Positions 42,109 through 50,030 of a DNA stretch of 64,000 nucleotides are shown in pieces. This DNA comes from Deltaproteobacteria bacterium (lineage in GTDB: Bacteria > Desulfobacterota > Binatia > HRBIN30 > JACQVA1). Position 1 is the first letter of the stretch. The number at the start of each line of letters is the position of its first letter. Location of the stretch: assembly GCA_016178705.1 (NCBI GenBank), contig JACOST010000032.1, positions 88,448-152,447 of the forward strand. The letters are read 5' to 3'. The notes under the pieces were generated by a model. The model ran no database searches. It had not been told where the DNA came from and worked only from the letters and a program-made list of their open reading frames with translations. The translations under genes were made by a program, and so were the position numbers.

Positions 42109-45100
42109 ATCTATCTTCTCGGCTTGGCGCTCGACGCCACCGAAGCCGTACTCGCGCGCCGTTGCCAGCGCCTGGTCGAGCATGGTGCGGGCCCGGTCGC
42201 GGTCGCCGGGGCCATCGCGCCGCAACAGCATCTTCGCCCGCTCGACGCGGGTGACCGCGAGCCAGTAGGGCGCGCCGATGCGCTCGTGCATGGCGTGGGC
42301 TTCGGCGAAGTGCGCCTCGGCGTCGTCGTAGCGCTCGAGGGTTCTGGAAAGGAGACCGAGGTAGAGCGCCACAGAGCCGTTGACGACTCCGTGAATCCCT
42401 AACTGACTGTGCCAGGGGGCGAGGCGCTCGTACAGAACGACCGCAGCATCACGGGCCCCCAGGTGGGCGCACACTCGTGCGTAATCGATCATGGCTGCTA
42501 TCCACCCCGGGCCGTAAACCAGTTCGGCGAAGCCGTTGGCGGCGTCGGAATCGAGCAGCCGACGAGCATCTTCATCGCGGTCGAGTTCACAGTAGAGTGC
42601 GGCGACCGTTGCCCGAACCCCCGACACCCCAGGATAGTCTGTGAGGGCGTGTTCGATGAGCGGCTCCAATTCGTCGAGGCGCCCCTGCATGCGACGAAGG
42701 TCCGAAACTTGAGCGCTGTAGATGAGAAGCGCGTCGGGTTGCCCGCTGGCCTGGCCGATCTCGAATCCTTCTGCAATGAGGCGCTCGGCGTCGGCGGCGC
42801 GCCCGTCCAGCAGTGCGCGAGTGGCCTGGTCCTGCTTGAGACTCCAGCGCCGAACCGGGAGACCGAGCTCGTCATTCAGTTCAGCCAAGATGGCAAGCTG
42901 CCGGTCTGATCCCGCGATGTCACCGGCCTCTCTCGACGCAGACATCAGGTGAAAATGGGCGGAATAGCGTTCCCGCAGATCGCCGAGCTGCTCGGCGAGA
43001 GCGACCCGCTCGGCCCCGGCCGCGAGCCGTTCGGCAAGTGTATCGGGGGCGTGAATAGCGTTGATGTACGCGTTCAGAACGCCTGCGAGGGTCCGGGGGT
43101 CGCCAAGCCGGCGCGCCATGGCCAGCGCCTCGTCCGCGAGAGATCTGAGCCGGTTACGGTCCGGTGCGAATTGGAGTTCTGAGACCAGCGTAGCGAGCAG
43201 ATGCGCCCGCAGCGGCGTGTCCCCCGCCTCGACCGCGCCAAGTGCGGCGTTGAGTACCGCGACCCGGTCGCCATCGACGCCGCCTCCACCGCTATACCAG
43301 CCACGCGTATTCGCGACTGCGGCGCGGGCGAGTCGATCCGTGTCTCCGAGGCGTTGCGCTAGACGCGCCGCATCGAGCAGCGTCTGGCGGAAGCAGGCGT
43401 CACCGGCGTCGCGTTGCGCTTCGCCGAGACGGATCAGCAGCTCGCAGCACTGTTCATCATGGTCAGGAGGTGAGCTATCAGCGTTCTTGGGAGGGCGAGC
43501 CTCCCGGCGAGCCGGCTGCTCACCAAGCGGCTCGGCGGGAGCCTCGCCCTCCGCGAACAGTTCCAGTGCTCGTCGGTAGTAGACGACCGCCTGGTCATAC
43601 GCCAGTCGCGTGCGGGCTTGGTCGCCGGCCCGGGTACTGTACTCGACGGCCTTGTCGATATCGCCGCCGACTGCGGCTTGCTGATAGTGGTGGGCGAGTG
43701 CCGTGACGTCATCGGGCCGGCGCACTTTGATGGCGTCAGCGATGCGGCGATGCAGGCGCACCCGCTTGCTCGCACTGACCTCGGCATACAGGGTCTCGTG
43801 CACCAACGCGTGCGCGAAGCGATAGGCATCGACGACGCCGGTCTCGTTGACCAGACGCGCCCGAACCGCCTCGTCGATTGCGTCCACGAGCGCTCCGTCA
43901 TTGCCCTCACCCCGGCCCTCTCCCAGAGGGAGAGAGAGAAGAGACGCGAGCACACCCAGGTCGAAGTCGCGCCCGATCACCGCCGCCATGGACAATACCT
44001 GATTCGCAGCCGCGGAGAGTCGACTCAGTCGCCGGCCGATCACCTCTTTGACACCTTCGGGTATGCCGAACTGCCCGACGCTCTGATCACTCACCCAGCG
44101 GCCGTCGCGCTGAACCGGGGCACCGGATTCTGCGAGGTGGCGCAAGACCTCGCCGACGAAGAACGGGTTGCCTTCGGTTTCCCCATGAACGGCACGGACG
44201 AGCGCGTGACCGCGATTGTCCAGTTCGTGGCCGGCGGCTCCGACGATGAAAGCCTCCACACCGGCGAGATCCAGTCCGCGCAACGCAACGCGTTGCACCG
44301 TAGAGTCTTTGCGCAGATCGGCGAGCGTTTCCGAAAGCGGATGAGTGCGGTCCAGCTCGGTGTCGCGGTAGGTGGCGAGAATAAAGAAGCGCGCGGGCGA
44401 GCCGCCCGCGCTACCAGGTTGGGGGCCGGGTGTTGAGGGTTGGAAACGAAGAATGTGCCTGAGGAGCAGGAGCGTCGGCTTTGCGGCCCAGTGCAGGTCG
44501 TCGAGGATGAGGACGAGCGGACGCTCGCTCGACGCCGCGGCGAGCCAAGCCGCCACCGCATCGAACATGCGGTAGCGCTCTGTCTCCGCGTCCGATTGGA
44601 GCGGCGGCGGCAGAGCGGGGATCAGATCTGCCAGCTCAGGCAGCAAGCGCACAAGTTCGCCTGGATAGCGGCCGAGGCGTTCACGCAATCGTGTTGCCTC
44701 GGGAGGGCGAGGCTCCTGCTGAGGCGTGCCACGCGCGAGCAGCGGCTCCGCGGGAGCGTCGCCCTCACGGGAATCGGAGACAGAGTTTTCGACGAAGTAC
44801 CGCAGCGCTTCGACGAATGGCTGGAAGGGCACGCCCAGCTCATCGTCGCAGCGCCCGTAGAGCACCGTTGCGCCCGCCGCGTGAGCCGTCGTGGCAGTCT
44901 CCGCCGCGAGGCGAGTCTTGCCAATTCCCGGCTCGCCGCCGATCAGCGCCACGGGCCGCGCACCGTCCTGGGCTTGCCTCCACAATTCGGCGAGCGCATC
45001 CAGTTCTGGCTGGCGGCCGGCGAAGGCGAATTGGCGGCCTGCCAATAGCACCGGCGGCATAGGAATCGCCGTCTCATCGGCCAGCGGCTCCCAGCCGACC

Positions 45101-45660
45101 TCACACGCGGCTACCGGAGCGTTCAGACCTTTCAAGATGAGTTCACCGACGCCCGTGAACATATGCCCCAGACCGCGCGATAAGACCCGCACGACCTCAG
45201 CAGCGAGGATCTGTCCCCCTTGGGCGGCGGCACAGAGCCGTGCGGCTTCGACTGCGGACAGGCCATAGATGTCGTTGCTCTCGCGCGTCACCTCGCCCAC
45301 CGAGATGCCAATGCGCATCCGCAGAGGCGGGCAGGCAGCGACACCTGCCCCAACTGAAGCATGAGAGAGATGTGATTGAATGGGGCCGGTTGGCCTCCGT
45401 ACCTGCCTAGTTTGCTTCTCGACCGCCTGCTGCATCGTCACGGCGCAGCCGACCGCATCGCCGACACTGGTGAAGCACACCATCAATCCGTCGCCGGTGG
45501 ACTTCACTTCCGCCCCCCGGTGGGTCGCGACGGCGGAGCGCAGGACCTCGAAGTGGGCGCCGCGCAGCGCTTCGTACGCGTCGTGACCGAGGCGGTCAGC
45601 CAGTTCGGTCGAGCTCACGAGATCGGTGAACAACAGGGTGAGTGTCTCCGTACGCGCCAC
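42103..45660 (-). CDS. class III adenylate/guanylate cyclase - AAA ATPase - TPR regulator
   Basis: A 1185-residue protein. N-terminal class III cyclase domain (about 5-195): metal Asp13 in LLFTDLVSST and Asp57 in EVKSTGDGLM; the transition-state region reads SAVEAARLCAAA, with Glu where classical cyclases have Asn. The ATPase domain follows (Walker A GGEPGIGKT, Walker B LVLILDDLHWA). The C-terminal half is TPR-like (about 640-1185). Such proteins are thought to couple ATPase/TPR sensing to cyclic-nucleotide output. Five repeat-derived in-frame insertions interrupt it: near residues 85-111, 298-320, 405-424, 574-586 and 703-724, all in linkers or loops. The start is GTG 45660 with AGAGGGA upstream. 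Confidence 0.85.
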   Translation of the reverse strand: MARTETLTLLFTDLVSSTELADRLGHDAYEALRGAHFEVLRSAVATHRGAEVKSTGDGLMVCFTSVGDAVGCAVTMQQAVEKQTRQVRRPTGPIQSHLSHASVGAGVAACPPLRMRIGISVGEVTRESNDIYGLSAVEAARLCAAAQGGQILAAEVVRVLSRGLGHMFTGVGELILKGLNAPVAACEVGWEPLADETAIPMPPVLLAGRQFAFAGRQPELDALAELWRQAQDGARPVALIGGEPGIGKTRLAAETATTAHAAGATVLYGRCDDELGVPFQPFVEALRYFVENSVSDSREGDAPAEPLLARGTPQQEPRPPEATRLRERLGRYPGELVRLLPELADLIPALPPPLQSDAETERYRMFDAVAAWLAAASSERPLVLILDDLHWAAKPTLLLLRHILRFQPSTPGPQPGSAGGSPARFFILATYRDTELDRTHPLSETLADLRKDSTVQRVALRGLDLAGVEAFIVGAAGHELDNRGHALVRAVHGETEGNPFFVGEVLRHLAESGAPVQRDGRWVSDQSVGQFGIPEGVKEVIGRRLSRLSAAANQVLSMAAVIGRDFDLGVLASLLSLPLGEGRGEGNDGALVDAIDEAVRARLVNETGVVDAYRFAHALVHETLYAEVSASKRVRLHRRIADAIKVRRPDDVTALAHHYQQAAVGGDIDKAVEYSTRAGDQARTRLAYDQAVVYYRRALELFAEGEAPAEPLGEQPARREARPPKNADSSPPDHDEQCCELLIRLGEAQRDAGDACFRQTLLDAARLAQRLGDTDRLARAAVANTRGWYSGGGGVDGDRVAVLNAALGAVEAGDTPLRAHLLATLVSELQFAPDRNRLRSLADEALAMARRLGDPRTLAGVLNAYINAIHAPDTLAERLAAGAERVALAEQLGDLRERYSAHFHLMSASREAGDIAGSDRQLAILAELNDELGLPVRRWSLKQDQATRALLDGRAADAERLIAEGFEIGQASGQPDALLIYSAQVSDLRRMQGRLDELEPLIEHALTDYPGVSGVRATVAALYCELDRDEDARRLLDSDAANGFAELVYGPGWIAAMIDYARVCAHLGARDAAVVLYERLAPWHSQLGIHGVVNGSVALYLGLLSRTLERYDDAEAHFAEAHAMHERIGAPYWLAVTRVERAKMLLRRDGPGDRDRARTMLDQALATAREYGFGGVERQAEKIDC
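43490..43552 (-). repeat. in-frame palindromic element in the cyclase-AAA gene (TPR linker)
   Basis: Arms 43490-43514 and 43528-43552 are 25 nt each, inverted, with 23 of 25 positions matching and a 13-nt loop. Arms begin GGAGGGCGAG. It codes EGEAPAEPLGEQPARREARP on the minus strand, about residues 703-724. It belongs to the same family as the element at 44701. Confidence 0.92.
43904..43941 (-). repeat. in-frame palindromic element in the cyclase-AAA gene (LPLGEGRGEG type)
   Basis: The core hairpin CTCTCCC-AGA-GGGAGAG lies at 43918-43934, with flanking CCCTCACCCCGGCC. The minus strand reads SLLSLPLGEGRGEGND. Sequences translating as LPLGEGRGEG are a well-known dispersed repeat in many proteobacteria. 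It sits in frame near residues 574-586. Confidence 0.88.
44391..44442 (-). repeat. in-frame hairpin plus 7-mer words in the cyclase-AAA gene
   Basis: A perfect 9-bp hairpin (GCGCGGGCG at 44391-44399, CGCCCGCGC at 44403-44411) encodes GSAGGSPAR. Next to it (44415-44442) the minus strand reads as heptamer-like words CCAACCC, TCAACAC, CCGGCCC, CCAACCT, coding PSTPGPQP. It lies between the Walker B strand and the next conserved strand (ILATYRDTEL). Confidence 0.82.
44701..44769 (-). repeat. in-frame palindromic element in the cyclase-AAA gene (ATPase domain)
   Basis: The left arm starts GGGAGGGCGAGGCTCC at 44701 and the right arm ends GGGAGCGTCGCCCTCAC at 44767; imperfect but extensive pairing. 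It codes REGDAPAEPLLARGTPQQEP, about residues 298-320. The EGxAPAEP string is shared with the element at 43490, showing two copies of one family in one gene. Confidence 0.88.
45326..45408 (-). repeat. in-frame repeat-derived insertion in the cyclase domain
   Basis: The hairpin GGGCAGG (45329-45335) / CCTGCCC (45344-45350) codes VGAGVAACPP. With flanking sequence it adds about 27 residues between QQAVEKQ and LRMRIGIS, where class III cyclases usually have a short loop. The hairpin is clear; the outer limits are approximate. Confidence 0.7.
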
Positions 45661-45807
45661 GCGCTTCCCTCTCTACCTACCCGTCCCGGTCAATCGGGAC
45701 CGAGCATCGAACACTGCTGGCGACGCTGTCAAACGGAATCCCTGTAGCGGCTGTCGAACCGCGCTCGGCAGGCTTGCGCGATGCAGTCGTTGGAAATAGG
45801 AAGGAAC

Positions 45808-47121
45808 ATGCCCTCGCGCGCGCAGCCGAAGATCGCTCTGATCGGCGCCGGTAGCGTTGTATTCGCCAAGAACTTGATCGGCGATATCCTCATGTTCCCG
45901 GAGTTGGCGAATTGTCACATCGCGTTGATGGACATCGACGCGGCGCGGCTGCACACCGCTGAGCGCATGACGCAGAAGCTTGCGGCAGCGCTGAAGGTCG
46001 CGCCGACGATCACCGCGCACAGCGATCGCCGCGACGCGCTCCGTAACGCGGACTTCGTCATCAACACGATTCAAGTCGGCGGCTATCGCCCGTCGACTGT
46101 CGTCGACTTCGAAGTGCCCAAGCGGCATCATCTGCGGCAGACCATCGCCGACACGCTCGGCATCGGCGGCATCATGCGCGCGTTGCGCACCATCCCGGTG
46201 CTGATCGAGATCTGCCGCGACATGGAAGCGGTATGTCCCAACGGGTTGCTGCTGAACTACACCAATCCGATGGCGATGAACTGCTGGGCGCTGGCGCGTG
46301 CGACGCCGATCACAACCGTCGGGTTGTGCCACAGCGTGCAGGGTACGGCGATGGAGTTGGCGCGCGACATCGGCGTGCCGTACGGCGAGATCACGTATCA
46401 AGCCGCCGGCATCAACCACATGGCTTTCTATCTCCGCTTCGAGCGGCGTGGTGAGGATCTCTACCCGTTGATTCGCAAAGTCGTCCGCGACGGCCGCGTG
46501 CCCGACAACAATCGCGTGCGTTACGAGATGCTGATGCGACTCGGCTACTTCGTCACCGAATCGAGCGAGCACTTCGCCGAGTACACGCCGTACTTCATCC
46601 GCCGCGATCGGCCCGACTTGATCGAGCGCTTCAACGTACCGCTCGACGAATACATCACGCGCTGCGACTTCATGGATCAGTTGTGGGGCACCATGCGCGA
46701 GTTTTTTGAAGGCAATGAACCCATCGCCGACGTCGAGCGCAGCCACGAGTACGGCGCGCTGATCATCCACAGCATCGCGACGGGGAAGCCGCGGGTGGTC
46801 TACGGCAACGTTCCCAATCGCGGCTTGATCACCAACCTGCAGGACGGCTGTTGCGTCGAGGTGCCGTGTCTGGTGAACGGCAACGGCATCCAGCCCACGC
46901 GCATCGGCGACTTGCCGCCGCAACTCGCTGGCCTCATCATGACCAACGTGAACGTGCAGTCGCTCGCGGTCGAAGCCGCGCTCACCGGCAAACGCGAACA
47001 CGTCTACCACGCCGCCATGCTCGACCCGCACACCGCGGCAGAGCTGACGCTCGACGAGATCTGGCAGCTCGTCGACGATCTGATCGCCGCGCACGGCGAC
47101 AAGATCCCACAGCTGAAATGA
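45808..47121 (+). CDS. glycoside hydrolase family 4 (alpha-galactosidase/alpha-glucosidase type)
   Basis: A 437-residue NAD- and metal-dependent GH4 enzyme. The Rossmann motif is ALIGAGSVVFAKNLIGDIL, the substrate/NAD region is NYTNPMAMNCW, and the metal-ligand Cys and His are in GLCHSVQGT and GINHMAFYL. The CHS form of the motif is typical of alpha-galactosidases and alpha-glucosidases rather than 6-phospho-beta-glucosidases. The enzyme cleaves by an oxidation-elimination route. AGGAAGGA before ATG 45808 fixes the start over ATG 45781. A VOC-family gene follows after 16 nt. Exact sugar specificity is not deducible. Confidence 0.92.
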   Translation: MPSRAQPKIALIGAGSVVFAKNLIGDILMFPELANCHIALMDIDAARLHTAERMTQKLAAALKVAPTITAHSDRRDALRNADFVINTIQVGGYRPSTVVDFEVPKRHHLRQTIADTLGIGGIMRALRTIPVLIEICRDMEAVCPNGLLLNYTNPMAMNCWALARATPITTVGLCHSVQGTAMELARDIGVPYGEITYQAAGINHMAFYLRFERRGEDLYPLIRKVVRDGRVPDNNRVRYEMLMRLGYFVTESSEHFAEYTPYFIRRDRPDLIERFNVPLDEYITRCDFMDQLWGTMREFFEGNEPIADVERSHEYGALIIHSIATGKPRVVYGNVPNRGLITNLQDGCCVEVPCLVNGNGIQPTRIGDLPPQLAGLIMTNVNVQSLAVEAALTGKREHVYHAAMLDPHTAAELTLDEIWQLVDDLIAAHGDKIPQLK

Positions 47122-47137
47122 TCCCGCGGCTTCGCTG

Positions 47138-48016
47138 ATGTTCCAGTCCCTCGACCACATCGTGCTGGCGGTCGCGGATCTCGAGACCGCGACGGCCGAG
47201 TATCGCACGGTGTTCGGCCGCGCTCCCTCGTGGCGCGGCAATCATCCCGACTACGGCACGCGCAACACGCTCTTCCGACTCGACAACACCTACGTCGAGT
47301 TGCTCGCCGCCGACCGCGGCGCGCACACGCCGTTCAGCGACATGGTGCGCGACGCGCTGGGAGACCGCAACGAGCGCCCGCTCGGGTTGGCCCTCGGCGT
47401 CGACGACATCAACGCCGCCGTCAACATCCTGCGCGGCCGCGGCTTGCGCGTCGCCAATCCGTCCGACGGAATGGGCGTCGATGAACGCAGCGGCCGGCGC
47501 CGAACGTGGCGCAATGCGCTGATGGATCCGACCACCGCGGGCGGCATGCGGTTGCTACTGATTCAACATACCTCGCCTCCAAAATTGTTGCCGCGGGCGT
47601 TGCCAATCGCCGACGACGCGTCGGTCTGCCTCGGCGTCGATCACGTGGTGATCTTCAGCAGCGATCTCAACGCCACCCTGCGGCTGTGGAGCGATACGTT
47701 CCGCATCCCCGAACAGTGGCGGCGCGACTTTCCGGAGCGCGGCACGCGCAACGTCGGCTTGCTGCTCGGCGACATTACGATCGAGATCATCATGCGCACC
47801 GACCAAGTCCCCGGCACCATCGCCGACCGACTGTGGGGCGTGGCCTATCAGGTATTCGATGTCGACCGCGCAGTGGCACGACTGCGGGCCGCGAACCTCG
47901 AGGTTGACGACCCGCGCCCGGGTCTCGCTGAAGGCACGCGCGTGGCGACGCTCCGCCGCAAGGGCACGGCGACGTTGCTGCTGGCGCGCGACGCTACTCG
48001 CCCATCAAGCGGCTGA
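47138..48016 (+). CDS. glyoxalase/VOC-superfamily protein
   Basis: A 292-residue protein with two related VOC halves: SLDHIVLAVADLETATAEYR (about 4-23) and CLGVDHVVIFSSDLNATLRL (about 164-183). The His of each half and downstream Glu residues (YVELLAADR and IEIIMRTDQ) are candidate metal ligands. It resembles the Glyoxalase_3-type family, which includes aromatic-ring-processing and resistance proteins. It probably shares an operon with the GH4 gene. The 3' end overlaps the convergent SDR gene by 23 nt. Function unassigned. Confidence 0.83.
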   Translation: MFQSLDHIVLAVADLETATAEYRTVFGRAPSWRGNHPDYGTRNTLFRLDNTYVELLAADRGAHTPFSDMVRDALGDRNERPLGLALGVDDINAAVNILRGRGLRVANPSDGMGVDERSGRRRTWRNALMDPTTAGGMRLLLIQHTSPPKLLPRALPIADDASVCLGVDHVVIFSSDLNATLRLWSDTFRIPEQWRRDFPERGTRNVGLLLGDITIEIIMRTDQVPGTIADRLWGVAYQVFDVDRAVARLRAANLEVDDPRPGLAEGTRVATLRRKGTATLLLARDATRPSSG

Positions 48017-48773
48017 TATTCACATCACCCGCGTCGGCGGTAAGGCCACCGTCGACGACCACCGCCGCGCCAGTGATAAACGACGCGTCGTCCGACGCCA
48101 GGAATGCGACCACGGCAGCCACCTCGTCCGGGCGGCCGAGGCGGCCCATCGGCACGCGCTGCGAATACTCGGCGCGCGCGGCCGGAATGGCGAGCACGGG
48201 TTCGATCAACGGCGTCTCGATCGGACCGGGACAGACACAGTTGACGCGAATCTTCTCGCGCGCGTGATCGATCGCCACCGTCCGAGTGAGATTGACGACG
48301 CCAGCCTTGGCCGCGTTGTACGCCACCAACCCCGGGTCGCCGAACAAGCCCGAGATCGAGGCCGTGTTGACGATCGCACCACCGCCGCTGCGCCGCAGGT
48401 GTGGAATAGCGAACTTGCAGCCATAGAAGACGGCGTAGAGATCCACTTCGAGCACCCGCTTCCACATGTCGATGTCGAGGTCGGGTGCTTTGCCGTAGGC
48501 GCCGATGCCGGCGTTGTTGAACAGCACGTCCAGTGCCCCGCAGCGGTCAACCGCCGTCTGCAACAGCGCTTCAACTTGCGCCGGATCGGCGACGTCGGTC
48601 CGCACGAACGCGGCGGCTTGCAGCTCCTTCGCGATGGCCTCGCCCGCCTCGGCATCGAGATCGCTGAGAACCAGCCGCGCATCTTCGCGCGCGAAGCGGC
48701 GCGCGGCGGCGGCGCCGATGCCCGACGCTGCGCCCGTGATCACGACGACCTTGCCTGCGAATCTTCCCGCCAT
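47994..48773 (-). CDS. short-chain dehydrogenase/reductase
   Basis: A 259-residue classical SDR: TGAASGIGAAAARRF (cofactor), NNAGIGAYG, Ser in NTASISGL, Tyr-x-x-x-Lys in AYNAAKAGV, and FITGAAVVVDGG near the C-terminus. Asp after the second strand (VLSDLDAE) suggests NAD. I start at ATG 48773 (MAGRFAGK). It overlaps the convergent VOC gene by 23 nt at the stop. Divergent from the AI-2E transporter gene. Substrate unknown. Confidence 0.92.
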   Translation of the reverse strand: MAGRFAGKVVVITGAASGIGAAAARRFAREDARLVLSDLDAEAGEAIAKELQAAAFVRTDVADPAQVEALLQTAVDRCGALDVLFNNAGIGAYGKAPDLDIDMWKRVLEVDLYAVFYGCKFAIPHLRRSGGGAIVNTASISGLFGDPGLVAYNAAKAGVVNLTRTVAIDHAREKIRVNCVCPGPIETPLIEPVLAIPAARAEYSQRVPMGRLGRPDEVAAVVAFLASDDASFITGAAVVVDGGLTADAGDVNISRLMGE

Positions 48774-48894
48774 AACGACCTCCGTCTGCTCGCGCCGCTT
48801 CCTACTGCTGAGCAGACGAGGGGTCAATCCGGTCTTGGCGGCTGTCGGCAAGGTGTTTGCCCCACCTCTCTCCCCTTGTTAGCGTGCGTCACCA

Positions 48895-49977
48895 ATGACT
48901 CGGCAGCAGCTCTTTGCAGCGTTCTTCTTTGCTGCCCTGCTCTATTTGTTGTTTCAGTTTTACGCGATCTTCTCGGTGTTTCTCGGACCGCTGAGTTGGG
49001 CGGCGCTGCTCGCGCTGACGTTCTATCCCGTCAAGCAATGGCTCGTGCGCCTTTCGCGTGGGCGCAATACCACCGTGGCGTTCGGGCTGACCACCGCGGT
49101 GATTCTCGTCGTGATGATGCCGACGGTGCTGATCACTATCCTGCTAGCGACCGAGTCGGTAGCGGTCTACCAGTACCTGCAGCAAGTCTTCAACGAGGGA
49201 CAGGCCCCCACGATCGCGGCCAAGGCAGTGGATTGGATGCACACTTCGTGGCTCGGGCGGTTGTGGGAGCACGTGGCACCGCACGTAGCCGCGTGGAACA
49301 TCAACGTGAGCGCGACGGCGCTGAAGCTCGGCGACGCCATCAGCTCCTTCCTCGTGGCTCAAGCGACAGGGATCGCCAAGAACGCGGTCCGCTTCGTCGT
49401 CAACTTCTTTCTGACGACCATCGCGCTGTTCTTCTTTTTTCGTGACGGCGACCGCTTGACCGCCTCGCTGCGGACGCTGCTTCCGATGACGGCGGCGGAC
49501 AAGGAAATCATTTTCAGTCGGCTCTACGACACCCTGTCGGCCGTCGTGCAGGGCACGCTGGTGACCGCGGCGGTGCAGGGCGTGCTGGCCGGCCTTGGGT
49601 TTTCGATGTTGAACGTTCCCTTCGCGGTGATCCTTGGGTGCGCCACCGCCTTTCTTTCGTTGCTACCGGGGGGCGCGGTGGTCATCTGGGCGGGGGCGGC
49701 GATCTATCTCGCGGTTGCGGACACCATGCTGCGTGCGCTGCTCATGCTGATGTGGGGGGCGCTCGTCGTCAGCGGCGTCGACAACTTCGTCCGCCCGCTC
49801 ATGATCGGCGGCCGCACGGAAATCCCAACCGTGTTCCTCTTCTTTGGTATACTCGGCGGCCTGCAGGCCTACGGGCTCTTGGGCATCTTCCTCGCACCCA
49901 CCATCATCGCCATCCTGGTCGCCTTCATTCGCATCTATCAGGAGCGTTATGCCAGCGATGCACCGCCGGCGGACTGA
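48895..49977 (+). CDS. AI-2E/PerM-family membrane transporter
   Basis: A 360-residue membrane protein with about eight helices: a pair at the N-terminus (FFAALLYLLFQFYAIFSVFL), a cytoplasmic or periplasmic helical loop (about 80-150), then the conserved C-terminal block with LTTIALFFFFRDGD, GTLVTAAVQGVLAGLGF and DNFVRPLMIGGRTEIPTVFL. This is the PF01594 family, whose members export or transport AI-2 or act in Na+/H+ antiport. The actual substrate is uncertain. The upstream gap of 121 nt to the SDR start probably holds divergent promoters. Confidence 0.9.
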   Translation: MTRQQLFAAFFFAALLYLLFQFYAIFSVFLGPLSWAALLALTFYPVKQWLVRLSRGRNTTVAFGLTTAVILVVMMPTVLITILLATESVAVYQYLQQVFNEGQAPTIAAKAVDWMHTSWLGRLWEHVAPHVAAWNINVSATALKLGDAISSFLVAQATGIAKNAVRFVVNFFLTTIALFFFFRDGDRLTASLRTLLPMTAADKEIIFSRLYDTLSAVVQGTLVTAAVQGVLAGLGFSMLNVPFAVILGCATAFLSLLPGGAVVIWAGAAIYLAVADTMLRALLMLMWGALVVSGVDNFVRPLMIGGRTEIPTVFLFFGILGGLQAYGLLGIFLAPTIIAILVAFIRIYQERYASDAPPAD

Positions 49978-49995
49978 CACGCGGAAAATAGGCGG

Positions 49996-50025
49996 TTGAC
50001 AGATCGAAAGATGTACGTGGATACT
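49996..50025 (+). promoter_or_regulatory. candidate sigma-70 promoter
   Basis: TTGACA at 49996-50001 is a perfect -35 box; GATACT at 50020-50025 is a fair -10 box with 18-nt spacing. Transcription would start near 50032, almost on the GTG at 50031, so either the mRNA is leaderless or the true start is the in-frame GTG at 50061. Confidence 0.4.
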
Positions 50026-50030
50026 GGTGC

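Noticed and set aside
47859..49445. 528-residue open frame on +
   Set aside because: Runs antisense through the SDR and out of frame through the AI-2E transporter; no recognisable domain.
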